DNA of 64,000 nucleotides. It comes from JAGNLM01 sp964439835 (GTDB lineage Bacteria > Pseudomonadota > Gammaproteobacteria > JAABTG01). Position 1 is the stretch's first letter. Each line of letters begins with the position of its first letter. Below the pieces are notes generated by a model. That model did not search any database. It had not been told where the DNA came from and saw nothing but the letters and a program-made list of their open reading frames with translations. Positions 33,345 to 45,185 of the stretch are shown piece after piece. The stretch covers positions 11,981 through 75,980 of the forward strand of contig CAYTPQ010000010.1 of assembly GCA_964439835.1 (NCBI GenBank). The letters run 5' to 3'. The position numbers and the translations under genes were made by a program.

Positions 33345-36300
33345 CTAGGAGGCAGAAGCGCCGGGGCGCAGGTCTTCCCACAACCGCGCCAGACGGGTAG
33401 CCGAGACCGGCACGGCCGTCTTCAGCTCCTGGGCGAACAGGGACACCCGCAGCTCCTCCAGCAGCCAGCGCAGCTCTTCCAATTTGGGATCGCGCCCGCC
33501 GCGCGCGCGCAGTCCGGACAGGGCCTCACGACACGGCCGCCACAGCCGCTCGACCTCGGCCTGCCGCGCGGCGTCGCGCCCTGCCTCGCCGCCCAGCCGG
33601 TCCAGGCGGCGCAGGACCGCCCTGAGATACCGGGGGAGGTGCGCGAGCCAGCGCTCGGGGGTGTCCCGCACGAACCCGCGATACATCAGGTGGGCGAGCT
33701 GCTGGCGGATGTCCTCGCGGGCGCCGGCGCTCGCCGGCGAGCCCAGCGCCTCGAGCCGCCGGGCCGCCTCCCGGTACAGGCGGAGCGCCTCGTCCACCTG
33801 CTCTGCGAGCTGTGTCGCCACCTCGGCCAGGCGCCCCCGCCCCGCCTCCCGGCGCGCGCGGTAGGCCGGCTCCGAGCGCACGCCGGTGTCGGGGGCAAGA
33901 CAGCGCTCTGCCACCGCCCGCAACAGGTCGCGCCGCAGCTCGGCGCACGCCCCCACCGCCTCGGGCGCGAGGCCCCGCGTCTCGCCCCAGGGCGAGGGCC
34001 CGAGGGTGCCGTAGGCGAGGCACATGGCGTCGAGCCCCGGCAGGCGCCGTTCGAGCGCGCCGAGCTGTGGCGCCAGGTCGAGCAGAACGAGCTTCAGCAG
34101 GCCCTCCCGGTGGGCCGCCTCGGCCTCCGCGGCGGTCCCGAAGACACGGATCGACACCGCGTTTCCGCCGTCCGTCAGGGCCGGGAAGCCACGCACGGGC
34201 ACGCCGCCGATGATTGCTTCGACCTGCTCCGGGATGTCGCCGAACACCCAGCGGCGGCCGCTCTCCCGCGACAGGCCCGGCCAGTGCGCCGCGTCGAGAC
34301 CCGCGTGCACGACCTCGACCAGCTGGCCACGCAACGCCCGGAGGTCCCGGCCGGTTGCCAGGAGCTCGCCACCGGCCCCCAGCACCTCGAACCGCATGGT
34401 GAGGTGCGCCGGGAGGGGGGCCTGGGACCAGGCCTCCGCCGGCACCGGCACACCCGTCATCCGCAGCAGTTCCCGGGCGAGGGCCTCGCGCAGCGAGCCG
34501 CGGGGTGGACCGAGGGCCTCGGCGCAGGCCCGGGCGAAGTCCGGCGCGGGGACGTAGTGGCGGCGCACCGGCCTCGGCAGGGCCCGGATCATGGCGGTCA
34601 GCTTCTCCGCCAGCAGACCGGGGACTAGCCACTCAAAGCGGTCCGGGTCGAGGGCGGGAAGGAGTAGCACCGGCACCCGCGCGGTGACGCCATCGGCCTC
34701 GTGACCCGGCTCGAAGCGGTAGATGAGGGGTAGGCTCGCCCCCCCCACCTCGATCGCGTCGGGGAAGCGGTCCGCCCCAACGCCCTCTGCGCCGTGGCGC
34801 ATCAGGGCCTCGCGATCCAGGAACAGACGGCGCGGCTCGGTGCGCTCGACCCCTCGACGCCAGGCCTCGAACTGGCGCTCGCTTGCCACCCCGGCCGGAA
34901 CGCGCGCGTCGTAGAAGGCAAAGATGACCTCGTCGCCGACAAGGATGTCCTGGCGCCGGGCCCGATCCTCGAGTCCCGCCACCTCCGCGTGCAGCGCCTG
35001 GTTGTGGGCGAGGAAGGGCGCCGGCGGGCGGTAGTCCCCCTCCACCAGGGCGGCGCGCAGGAAGATCTCTCGCGCGACCGCCGGGTCGATCCGGCCGTAG
35101 GCCACCGGCCGGCGGGTCACGACGGGCAGGCCGTACAGCGTCAGGTCCTCGAAGGCCACGACCTCGCCCCGCTCCGGGTCCCAGTGGGGATCGGCGTAGT
35201 GCCGGCGCACCAGCTGGGCCGGCGCCAGGGGCTCGACCCAGGCGGGGTCGATGGCGGCGACGGTGCGGGCAAACAGGCGCGAGGTCTCGACCAGCTCGGC
35301 CGCCATCACCCACTTCGGCCCCTTGCCCGCGAGACCCGAGGCCGGGTGCAGATGGAACACCGCCCCGCGGGCGCCCCGGTAGGCGCCGTCGTCCCGGCGG
35401 ACCCCGATGTGCCCGAGCAGCCCCGAGAGCAGCGCCCGGTGCACGCGGGCCGGCTCGGCGGGCGCCTCGTTGAGCCGCAGGCCCATGTCGTGGAGCAGCG
35501 CCAGCACCTGCTGGTGGGTGTCGTGCCACTCGCGCATCCGCACGTAGGACAGAAAGCGCTCGCGGCAGAGCTGGCGGAGCTTGGCCCGCGAGAGGTGGCG
35601 CGCCTGCTCGTGGTAGAACGCCCAGAGCTTGAGCAGCGCGAGGAAGTCCGAGCCGGCGACCTGGAACTCCCGGTGCGAGGCGTCCGCCGCGGCCCGGGCC
35701 GCCAGCGGCCGCTCCCGCGGGTCCTGGATCTCCAGCGCGCTGACGATGACCAGCACCTCGGCGAGGCACCCTTCATCCCGGGCGGCCAACAGCATCCTCG
35801 CGAGCCGGGGGTCGACCGGCAGCCGGGCTAGGTCGCGGCCCAACTCGGTCAGCCGCCGCTCCCGGTCGACCGCGCCGATCTCCGCCAGCAGCCGGTAGCC
35901 GTCGTTGACGTAGCGGGGGTCGGGCGGGTCGATGAACGGAAACCGGTCGACCGCGCCGAGCCCCAGGGCCTCCATCCGCAGGATGACGGCAGCGAGACTG
36001 GTTCGCAGGATCTCCGGGTCGGTGTAGGCCGGCCGGAGCCCGAATTCGGCCTCGTCGTAGAGCCGCACGCACACCCCCGGCCCGAGGCGCCCGCAGCGGC
36101 CCTTGCGCTGGTCGGCCGAGGCCCGGGAAACCCGTTCCACCGGCAGGCGCTGGACCTTGGTGCGGTGGCTGTAGCGGCTCACCCGCGCCAGCCCCGTGTC
36201 CACCACGTAGCGGATCCCCGGAACGGTCAGGGAGGTCTCGGCGACGTTGGTCGCCAGCACCAGGCGGCGGGCGCCGGAGGGCCGGAAGACCTGCTCCTGC

Positions 36301-37340
36301 TCGGCGGCGCCGAGGCGGGCGTAGAGCGGCAGGATCTCGGTACCCGGCGGGTGGCGCTTGCGCAGGGCCTCGCTGGTCTCCCGGATCTCCCGCTCTCCGG
36401 GCAGGAAGATCAGCACGTCGCCGGGGCCCTCCCGGGTCAGCTCGTCGACCGCGTCCAGGATCGCCTCGGGCAGGCCCTGGTCGCGCGCGTCCTCGTCCTC
36501 CCCCGCGACCGGCCGGTAGCGGACCTCCACCGGGTAGGTCCGGCCGGGCACCTCGACGACCGGCGCCCCGCCAAAGTGGCGCGAGAAGCGGGCCGGGTCG
36601 ATGGTCGCCGAGGTGACGATCAGCTTGAGGTCCGGGCGCCGGGGCAGGAGCCGCTTCAGGTAGCCGAGCAGGAAGTCGATGTTCAGGCTGCGCTCGTGGG
36701 CCTCGTCGACGATCAGGGTGTCGTAGGCGAGCAGCAGGCGGTCGGACTGGAGCTCGGCCAGCAGCACGCCGTCGGTCATCAGCTTGACCGCGGTCTCGGC
36801 GCGGGTCCGGTCGCTGAAGCGTACCTTGTGCCCGACGAGACGGCTGCCCTTCGGCCCGAGTTCCTGGGCGATCCGGGCGGCCACGCTGCGGGCGGCGATC
36901 CGCCGCGGCTGGGTGTGGCCGATCACCCCGGTCACGCCGCGACCAAGGGCCAGGCAGAGCTTTGGCAGCTGGGTGGTCTTGCCCGACCCGGTCTCGCCGC
37001 AGACCACCGTCACTGGGTGCGCGGTGACGGCCTCCGCAATCGGGTCGAGGCAAGCGCTGATCGGAAGCTCCGGCGGGAACTCCACCTTGGGGACGCGGGC
37101 GCGGCGCTCGGCCACCAACGCCAGCGAGGCCTCCACGGCCCCGGCCAGGTGCCCGATCTCGCCCGCGAGCGGGTCGCCCGCGAGCACCCGCCGGCGCAGG
37201 GACAGCAGGGCCCGGCGCAGGCGCTCCCGGTCCCGGCCCATGCAGCCGTCGACCTGGCGCAGCAGCCGCTCCACCGGCCGGGCCGGCGACCCGCCCGCCA
37301 TAAGGTTCCGCCGCCTCCCGCCGCTAAGCCCAGACGACAT
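33345..37340 (-). CDS. hrpA: ATP-dependent DEAH-box RNA helicase HrpA
   Basis: A 1331-residue helicase, in the usual HrpA size range (about 1300). It has motif I GETGSGKTT (115-123), the Q-P-R-R-I-A-A-R motif Ia, DEAH at 212-215, S-A-T motif III and Q-R-K-G-R-C-G-R motif VI. HA2, OB-fold and the DUF3418 C-terminal domain fill the rest. HrpA resolves stalled or collided ribosomes in E. coli. The start is tentative: ATG 37340 is the first, but ATG at residue 14 or 34 is possible. The 120 bp spacer to the divergent GGDEF gene holds both promoters. A very long antisense frame is not considered coding. Confidence 0.96.
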   Translation of the reverse strand: MSSGLSGGRRRNLMAGGSPARPVERLLRQVDGCMGRDRERLRRALLSLRRRVLAGDPLAGEIGHLAGAVEASLALVAERRARVPKVEFPPELPISACLDPIAEAVTAHPVTVVCGETGSGKTTQLPKLCLALGRGVTGVIGHTQPRRIAARSVAARIAQELGPKGSRLVGHKVRFSDRTRAETAVKLMTDGVLLAELQSDRLLLAYDTLIVDEAHERSLNIDFLLGYLKRLLPRRPDLKLIVTSATIDPARFSRHFGGAPVVEVPGRTYPVEVRYRPVAGEDEDARDQGLPEAILDAVDELTREGPGDVLIFLPGEREIRETSEALRKRHPPGTEILPLYARLGAAEQEQVFRPSGARRLVLATNVAETSLTVPGIRYVVDTGLARVSRYSHRTKVQRLPVERVSRASADQRKGRCGRLGPGVCVRLYDEAEFGLRPAYTDPEILRTSLAAVILRMEALGLGAVDRFPFIDPPDPRYVNDGYRLLAEIGAVDRERRLTELGRDLARLPVDPRLARMLLAARDEGCLAEVLVIVSALEIQDPRERPLAARAAADASHREFQVAGSDFLALLKLWAFYHEQARHLSRAKLRQLCRERFLSYVRMREWHDTHQQVLALLHDMGLRLNEAPAEPARVHRALLSGLLGHIGVRRDDGAYRGARGAVFHLHPASGLAGKGPKWVMAAELVETSRLFARTVAAIDPAWVEPLAPAQLVRRHYADPHWDPERGEVVAFEDLTLYGLPVVTRRPVAYGRIDPAVAREIFLRAALVEGDYRPPAPFLAHNQALHAEVAGLEDRARRQDILVGDEVIFAFYDARVPAGVASERQFEAWRRGVERTEPRRLFLDREALMRHGAEGVGADRFPDAIEVGGASLPLIYRFEPGHEADGVTARVPVLLLPALDPDRFEWLVPGLLAEKLTAMIRALPRPVRRHYVPAPDFARACAEALGPPRGSLREALARELLRMTGVPVPAEAWSQAPLPAHLTMRFEVLGAGGELLATGRDLRALRGQLVEVVHAGLDAAHWPGLSRESGRRWVFGDIPEQVEAIIGGVPVRGFPALTDGGNAVSIRVFGTAAEAEAAHREGLLKLVLLDLAPQLGALERRLPGLDAMCLAYGTLGPSPWGETRGLAPEAVGACAELRRDLLRAVAERCLAPDTGVRSEPAYRARREAGRGRLAEVATQLAEQVDEALRLYREAARRLEALGSPASAGAREDIRQQLAHLMYRGFVRDTPERWLAHLPRYLRAVLRRLDRLGGEAGRDAARQAEVERLWRPCREALSGLRARGGRDPKLEELRWLLEELRVSLFAQELKTAVPVSATRLARLWEDLRPGASAS

Positions 37341-37460
37341 CCCACGCGTCCCCAGTCAACCGCCGAGAGGACCGAGACGCCGGATGTCGGTGCGCGAACC
37401 GGCCTCAGTCAGGATGCAGTGGACCGCTCGGTCTCACCCCCCACCGCCCAGGGAGGCAGG

Positions 37461-38528
37461 ATGACGGAAGCCCAGTGCTCACCTCAAGCCGCGGGAGCCG
37501 GCCCTGGCGTGACCGTAGACCCGGTCGCCAAGGCCGCCGAGTACCTGCGCATGGTCCTGCCCATGCTGGCACGCTACAAGCTCCCGGCGGACCCGGTGCA
37601 CTACGCCCTCCTGTATCACTACGTGGCCGGCCGCAGCCAGGCCCTGTCCCGCGAGCTGGAGCCGGTGGTCGCCGGCGAGCAGGTGCTGACGCTGGAGCTG
37701 GCTCAGCGGCTCTTCAACCGCTACATCTGCGAGTCGGACGCCTCGGTCCTCGAACCGGTGCGCGAGGAGCTGCAGCGGGTCCTGACCGACACCGCGGGCC
37801 AGATGCGGGAGGCAGGCGGCGAAACCGCCCGCCTGCGCGGCTCCCTGGAGGCCCAGGCCAACGCCCTCACGGGCTCGGTCGACGCCGCAGACCTACCACG
37901 AATCCTCGGGGACCTGATCGGCACCACGGTGTCGCTGAGCAAGGCCAGCGAGTCCCTGGAGTCTCAGGTCTCGGCCGCCGCCAACCAGGTGAGTCAGCTG
38001 ACGGAAGAGCTCGACCGCTTGCGCCGGGAGGCCGTGACCGACACCCTGACCCGGGTCCTGAACCGGCGCGCCTTCGACCGCGCCCTGAGCCAGGCCATCG
38101 CCAAGGCCCACGCGAATGGGGGGCCGCTCTGCCTGCTCATGGTCGACATCGACCACTTCAAACAGGTGAACGACACCTTCGGGCACCTGGTCGGCGACAA
38201 GGTCCTGCGGCTCATCGCCGAGCTGCTGCGCAAGGGCGTGAAGGGGCGGGACACGGTCGCCCGCTACGGGGGCGAGGAATTCGCCCTGATCCTGCCGGAG
38301 ACGCCCCTCGAGGGCGCGCGCAGCGTCGCCGAGGCCATTCGCAGGACCATCGAGCGCAGCCGGCTGAAGCGCACCGACACCGGCGAGCCAATCGGGGTGG
38401 TCACCGTCTCACTCGGGGTGGGCCGCTACCGCATCGGGGAATCGTCGGAGGACTTCATCCGCCGGTGCGACGCGGCGCTCTACCAGGCCAAGCGCAGCGG
38501 CCGCAACCGGGTCGCGTTGGCGCCATAG
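37461..38528 (+). CDS. Diguanylate cyclase (GGDEF domain)
   Basis: A 355-residue soluble protein. The N-terminal region (25-170) is helical and resembles the uncharacterised sensor part of DgcN/YfiN-independent cytoplasmic cyclases; its coiled coil runs to about residue 195. The GGDEF domain has D-I-D-H-F-K-Q-V-N-D-T-F-G-H and the active GGEEF motif, so cyclic di-GMP synthesis is likely. The inhibitory I-site is not canonical: K-G-R-D is found where R-x-x-D is expected. ATG 37461 follows GGGAGGCAGG. No EAL domain or membrane helix. The signal sensed is unknown. Confidence 0.9.
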   Translation: MTEAQCSPQAAGAGPGVTVDPVAKAAEYLRMVLPMLARYKLPADPVHYALLYHYVAGRSQALSRELEPVVAGEQVLTLELAQRLFNRYICESDASVLEPVREELQRVLTDTAGQMREAGGETARLRGSLEAQANALTGSVDAADLPRILGDLIGTTVSLSKASESLESQVSAAANQVSQLTEELDRLRREAVTDTLTRVLNRRAFDRALSQAIAKAHANGGPLCLLMVDIDHFKQVNDTFGHLVGDKVLRLIAELLRKGVKGRDTVARYGGEEFALILPETPLEGARSVAEAIRRTIERSRLKRTDTGEPIGVVTVSLGVGRYRIGESSEDFIRRCDAALYQAKRSGRNRVALAP

Positions 38529-38621
38529 GGGCGTGGCCGCGACACGAACCAAGGGCACGGCCGGCGGGGCTGACGCTCATCCGGCTGCAGACCGCGTAGC
38601 GTTCCCAAGGCCTGATGGATC

Positions 38622-38701
38622 ACCGCAGAGACGCGGAGGACGCGAAGGAATGCCCGGTACGGGACACCCTCTCACTCTTTGCGCCTCTGCGTCTCTGCGG
38701 T
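38622..38701. repeat. Inverted-repeat element (CACCGCAGAGACGCGGAGG type)
   Basis: Left arm 38622-38647 reads ACCGCAGAGACGCGGAGG and on to GACGCGAAG. The right arm (38677-38701) is close to its reverse complement, ending GCGTCTCTGCGGT. The arms frame about 29 bp. This sequence type (GCAGAG-CGCAGAG repeats) is a known non-coding miniature element in many proteobacteria. It sits just past the ppsA stop and separates it from the GGDEF gene. Confidence 0.75.
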
Positions 38702-38719
38702 AAGTCTTTCCCTGCTCCT

Positions 38720-41128
<2,409 letters not shown>

Positions 41129-41323
41129 GGCGATTCCCCCGAAAGGTCCAGGGGATATTTCACCACAAGGCCTGTGCGACGCGGTACGGCGCACAGGGGA
41201 TAGCCGCCCTCGGCGAGGGCGCCTCCCTGGCATAACCGGGCGGGCGAGCGATAGAGGCGTCCCCCGAGGTCCGCTGCGGCGCCAGGGCCCAGGTCCGCGC
41301 CGGGGCGCTCCCCCCGTCGGCGA

Positions 41324-41899
41324 TCAGAGCGCCTTGCAGGCCGCCAGCGCCACCTTCGTGCTCGTCTGGCCCGAGCGCGAGCCCTGCTGCTCCATCTTCT
41401 TCACCACGTCCATCCCGTCCACGACCTTGCCGAAGACCACGTGCTTGCCGTCGAGCCAGGGGGTCTCGGCCAGGGTGATGAAGAACTGCGAGCCGTTGGT
41501 GTTCGGTCCGGCGTTGGCCATGGACAGCACCCCGGCGCCGGTGTGCTTGAGGGTGAAGTTCTCATCGGCGAACTTCTCGCCGTAGATCGATTCGCCGCCC
41601 GTGCCGTTGCCCCGGGTGAAATCGCCGCCCTGGATCATGAAGCCCGGGATGATGCGGTGGAACGGGCTGCCCGCGTAGGCGAGCGGCTTGCCGCTCTTGC
41701 CGGTGCCCTTCTCGCCGGTGCACAGCGCACGGAAGTTCTCCGCGGTCTTCGGTACGACGTCCGCGAACAGTTCCAGCGTGATGGTTCCCGCGGGCTGGCC
41801 GTCGATGGTGACGTCCAGTGCGACCCGAGGGTTGGCGGCCATCGCAACGGCGGTAGGGAGGGTCAGCGCGGCAGCGACGATGGTGTGCTTCAAGCTCAT
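41324..41899 (-). CDS. Periplasmic cyclophilin-type peptidyl-prolyl isomerase
   Basis: A 191-residue exported cyclophilin. It has a signal peptide (1-21, ending VAMAA) and the full catalytic core: F-H-R-I-I-P-G-F-M-I-Q-G-G-D-F-T-R-G-N-G-T-G-G, M-A-N-A-G-P-N-T-N-G-S-Q-F-F-I-T, W-L-D-G-K-H-V-V-F-G. Arg of FHR and the Q-x-F pair are intact, so activity is expected. The sequence is of the eukaryote-like or long-loop form (EKGTGKSGKPL), not the short E. coli PpiA. ATG at 41897-41899 has GGAGA upstream. It lies between ppsA and ppdK on the same strand but with about 195 bp on one side and 257 on the other. Confidence 0.92.
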   Translation of the reverse strand: MSLKHTIVAAALTLPTAVAMAANPRVALDVTIDGQPAGTITLELFADVVPKTAENFRALCTGEKGTGKSGKPLAYAGSPFHRIIPGFMIQGGDFTRGNGTGGESIYGEKFADENFTLKHTGAGVLSMANAGPNTNGSQFFITLAETPWLDGKHVVFGKVVDGMDVVKKMEQQGSRSGQTSTKVALAACKAL

Positions 41900-42093
41900 G
41901 GGCGGTCTCTCCAGGTTGGCTGACGGCATCGGGTGCGGGCCTGCGCGCCCGCGGCAACCCCTCAGCGTGTCGCTGAACGAGGGTCGCCCGGGACGGTACC
42001 AGGGAAAAGGAACCTCGGCGCAGACCCGCGCGGCGAAGGGGGGTCGGCAAGCGGGGTTACGGCTCGGCCCCTCCGGTCGCCCCGCGACCGCGC

Positions 42094-42123
42094 CATGCCT
42101 GAGTCGGGGAGACCTCAGGCATG
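42094..42123 (-). terminator. Hairpin downstream of ppdK
   Basis: CATGCCTGAG (42094-42103) pairs perfectly with CTCAGGCATG (42114-42123), with a 10-nt loop. It lies 33 bp past the ppdK stop, in the gap before the cyclophilin gene. There is no strong U-tract, so the termination role is inferred. Confidence 0.55.
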
Positions 42124-42156
42124 ACGTCAGCCGCGGGGCACCTGCTTCCGCGACCG

Positions 42157-44955
42157 CTAGGCCGACTTGTCCCCCGCGCCCTTGCCCTTACCCTCCAGAA
42201 TCTTGGCGTGGGCCGCCGCAAGCCGCGCGATCGGCACGCGCGGACCGGAGCACGACACGTAGTCCAGCCCGGTCTCGTGGCAGAAGCGGATGGAGGCCGG
42301 ATGGCCGCCGTGCTCGCCGCAGATGCCGACCTTCAGCCCCTGGCGCGTGCCCCGGCCCCAGCCGACGGCGAGCTGCATCAGCCGGCCGACGCCCTTGACG
42401 TCCAGCACCTCGAACGGGTTGTCCTGCAGGATCCCGCGCTCGTTGTACATGGGCAGGAACTTGTTCTCCGCGTCCTCGCGCGAGAACGAGAAGGTCGCCT
42501 GGGTCAGGTCGTTGGTGCCGAACGAGAAGAACTCCGCCACCTCGGCCAGGTTGTCCGCGCGCATGCACGCGCGCACCACCTCGACCATGGTGCCGAACTT
42601 GTACTTCAGCTTCACGCCGTAGGCGCCTTCGACCGCCCGCTGCACGTTCTCGGCGTAGCTCTTCACGAGCATCAGCTCCTGTGCGGTACAGATCTGCGGC
42701 ACCATGATCTCGGGCTGGACCTCGACGCCCTCCTTGATGCACTCGGCCTCGGCCTCGAGCAACGCCCGGATCTGCATCATGTAGATCTCGGGGTAGGTGA
42801 TCCCCAGCCGCACGCCGCGGTGGCCGAGCATCGGGTTCACCTCGCGCAGCGCCCGCACCTTGCGCAGGATTGCCTCCTTGCGGGTGATCACGTTGTCCAC
42901 CAACCGCGTGTCGCCGAGCTCGTGCACGGTGGCGGGCAGCGGTCCGGTGACGCCCGCGGTGCCGCTGCCGGCGAGCAGCTTCACGGTCTCGGCCAGCACC
43001 TCCATGCCCTGCACCGCGCCGCGCAGGTGGCGCAGGTGGTCGATGTCGTCGACCAGCTGCTGCTCGGAGGGCAGGAACTCGTGGATCGGGGGGTCGAGGA
43101 GCCGGATCGTCACCGGTCGCGGCGCCATGATCTTGAACAGGGCCTTGAAGTCCGCGCGCTGGATCGGCAGCAGCCGGTCGAGCGCGGCCTGCCGCTGGTC
43201 CGTGGTGTCGGCGACAATCATGTCGAGCACGATGGGCAGCCGGTCCGAGGCGTTGAACATGCGCTCGGTGCGGCACAGCCCGATCCCCATCGCCCCGTAC
43301 TTGAGGGCACGCGCCGCGTCCTCCGGGGTGTCGGCGTTGGCCATGACCTTCAGGCGCGCCGCCTTGTCGGCCCAGCCGAGCAGCGTGACGAGCTCGGGCG
43401 AGAAGTCGGCCTCGACCATGGGCACCGCGCCCATGTAGATGTTGCCGGTGGTGCCGTCGATGGTGATGACGTCGCCTTCCTTGATCACCGTGTCGCCGGC
43501 GAACGCCTTGCGCAGCTGCACGTCGACGTGGATCCCCTCGGCGCCGGCGACGCAGGGCTTGCCCATGCCGCGGGCGACCACCGCCGCGTGGGAGGTCTTG
43601 CCGCCGCGCGAGGTGAGGATGCCCTGGGAGGCGAAGAAGCCGTGGATGTCTTCGGGCTTCGTCTCCTCACGCACGAGGATGACCTTGAAGCCCTGCTTGC
43701 CGAGGGCCTCTGCCCGATCGGCGTCGAAGATCGCCTGGCCGCTCGCCGCACCCGGCGAGGCCGGAAGGCCCGTGGCGAGTGAATCGCCCTTGAACTTCGG
43801 GTCGAGCCGCGGGTAGAGCATCTGCTCCAGGTGCTGCGGGTTCACCCGCAGCAGCGCCTCCTGCTCGCTGATGAGCCCCTCGCGCTGCATCTCCACGGAG
43901 GTGCGCACCATCGCGCTGGCGTTCATCTTGCCGTTGCGCGTCTGCAGGCAGTAGAGCGTGCCCTTCTCGATGGTGAACTCGAAGTCCTGCACCTCGCGGT
44001 AGTGACTCTCGAGCTTGCCGCGCAGCTCGAGCAGCTGGCGGTAGAGGTCGGGCATCTCCTTGCCCATCTCGGCGAGCGGCTTCGGCGTGCGGATACCGGC
44101 CACCACGTCCTCGCCCTGGGCGTTGACCAGGTACTCGCCGTAGAGCGAGTTCTCGCCGGTGGCCGGGCTGCGCGTGAAGCCGACGCCGGTGGCACAGTCG
44201 TTGCCCATGTTGCCGAAGACCATCGTCACCACGTTCACCGCGGTGCCGTTGGCCATGTCGGGGGTGATGTGGAACTCGCGGCGGTAGTCGATCGCGCGCT
44301 TGCCCATCCAGCTGTTGAACACCGCCTTCACGGCGATCTCGAGCTGCTCGTAGGGGTCGGCGGGGAACGGCTTACCGGTGTGGTCGCGCACGACCGTGAG
44401 GAAGCGCTCGCTGATCTCCTTCAGGTGCTCGGCCTGCAGCGCCACGTCGACTTTCGCGCCGACCCGCTCCTTGACGGTCTCGAACTGCTCGTCGAAGAGC
44501 TCGTCGGGCACGCCGAGGGCGACCTTGCCGAAGAGCTGGATGAAACGCCGGTAGGCGTCGTACCCGAAACGCTCGTTGCGGGTCTGCTCGATGAGCCCGG
44601 CGAGGGTCTGCTCGTTGAGGCCGAGGTTCAGAATCGTGTCCATCATCCCCGGCATCGACATCGCCGAGCCGGAGCGCACCGACACCAGCAACGGATTCTT
44701 CGCGGCGCCGAAGCCCTTGCCGGTCTTCTTCTCGAGCGCCGCCATGTGCGCGCGCACCTCGTCCATCAGACCGGCCGGCACCTGCCGCTCGGCGTGCGCG
44801 AGGTAGGCCAGGCAGGCCTCGGTGGTGATGACGAAGCCGGGCGGCACGTTGAGCCCGATCTGCGTCATCTCGCAGAGGTTCGCGCCCTTGCCGCCGAGCA
44901 GGTGCTTGTTCTTGCCGTCGCCTTCCTCGAATCCGTAGACCCACTTCGTGCTCAT
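42157..44955 (-). CDS. ppdK: Pyruvate, phosphate dikinase
   Basis: A 932-residue PPDK that reversibly interconverts pyruvate, ATP and phosphate with PEP, AMP and pyrophosphate. The N-terminus reads G-G-K-G-A-N-L-C-E-M, the catalytic His is in G-G-K-T-S-H-A-A-V-V-A-R-G-M-G-K-P-C-V, and the PEP-binding barrel ends with a V-G-I-C-G-E-H-G-G-H-P motif. This is the bacterial/archaeal type, about 880 residues plus an extension; the last 15 residues are Lys/Gly-rich. AGGGA lies 7 nt before the ATG. Direction is set by cell PPi level, so it can act in glycolysis or gluconeogenesis, and pairs with PpsA nearby. Confidence 0.96.
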   Translation of the reverse strand: MSTKWVYGFEEGDGKNKHLLGGKGANLCEMTQIGLNVPPGFVITTEACLAYLAHAERQVPAGLMDEVRAHMAALEKKTGKGFGAAKNPLLVSVRSGSAMSMPGMMDTILNLGLNEQTLAGLIEQTRNERFGYDAYRRFIQLFGKVALGVPDELFDEQFETVKERVGAKVDVALQAEHLKEISERFLTVVRDHTGKPFPADPYEQLEIAVKAVFNSWMGKRAIDYRREFHITPDMANGTAVNVVTMVFGNMGNDCATGVGFTRSPATGENSLYGEYLVNAQGEDVVAGIRTPKPLAEMGKEMPDLYRQLLELRGKLESHYREVQDFEFTIEKGTLYCLQTRNGKMNASAMVRTSVEMQREGLISEQEALLRVNPQHLEQMLYPRLDPKFKGDSLATGLPASPGAASGQAIFDADRAEALGKQGFKVILVREETKPEDIHGFFASQGILTSRGGKTSHAAVVARGMGKPCVAGAEGIHVDVQLRKAFAGDTVIKEGDVITIDGTTGNIYMGAVPMVEADFSPELVTLLGWADKAARLKVMANADTPEDAARALKYGAMGIGLCRTERMFNASDRLPIVLDMIVADTTDQRQAALDRLLPIQRADFKALFKIMAPRPVTIRLLDPPIHEFLPSEQQLVDDIDHLRHLRGAVQGMEVLAETVKLLAGSGTAGVTGPLPATVHELGDTRLVDNVITRKEAILRKVRALREVNPMLGHRGVRLGITYPEIYMMQIRALLEAEAECIKEGVEVQPEIMVPQICTAQELMLVKSYAENVQRAVEGAYGVKLKYKFGTMVEVVRACMRADNLAEVAEFFSFGTNDLTQATFSFSREDAENKFLPMYNERGILQDNPFEVLDVKGVGRLMQLAVGWGRGTRQGLKVGICGEHGGHPASIRFCHETGLDYVSCSGPRVPIARLAAAHAKILEGKGKGAGDKSA

Positions 44956-45185
44956 CGTGTCGTCCCTATCGTTCCACTGTGAAAAAGGAGTTCCGCACAG
45001 GCACCAGGCCCGGCGTCACCGGGCGGCGGGCGCTCGCGCGCCCCGGCCGGCGTCGCGCCGCGAGACCGAGAGGCAGGCTATCGGACCCGGGCAGGTAAAC
45101 TTGATGAAGGTTAATTTAGGGCCGCTAATGTTACCGGAAATCGCTCCCTGGCGATCGAGCGAGGCCGCCGCCCCGGCCGGAAGAC
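44956..45185 (-). promoter_or_regulatory. ppdK upstream region with an AT-rich patch
   Basis: This 230 bp spacer between pgi's end and ppdK's start holds an AT-rich patch at 45095-45142 (reverse strand reads ATTAGC..CTAAATTAACC). It is distinct from the GC-rich surroundings and probably contains the ppdK promoter. No defined -35/-10 pair, operator or gene was found. Confidence 0.4.
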
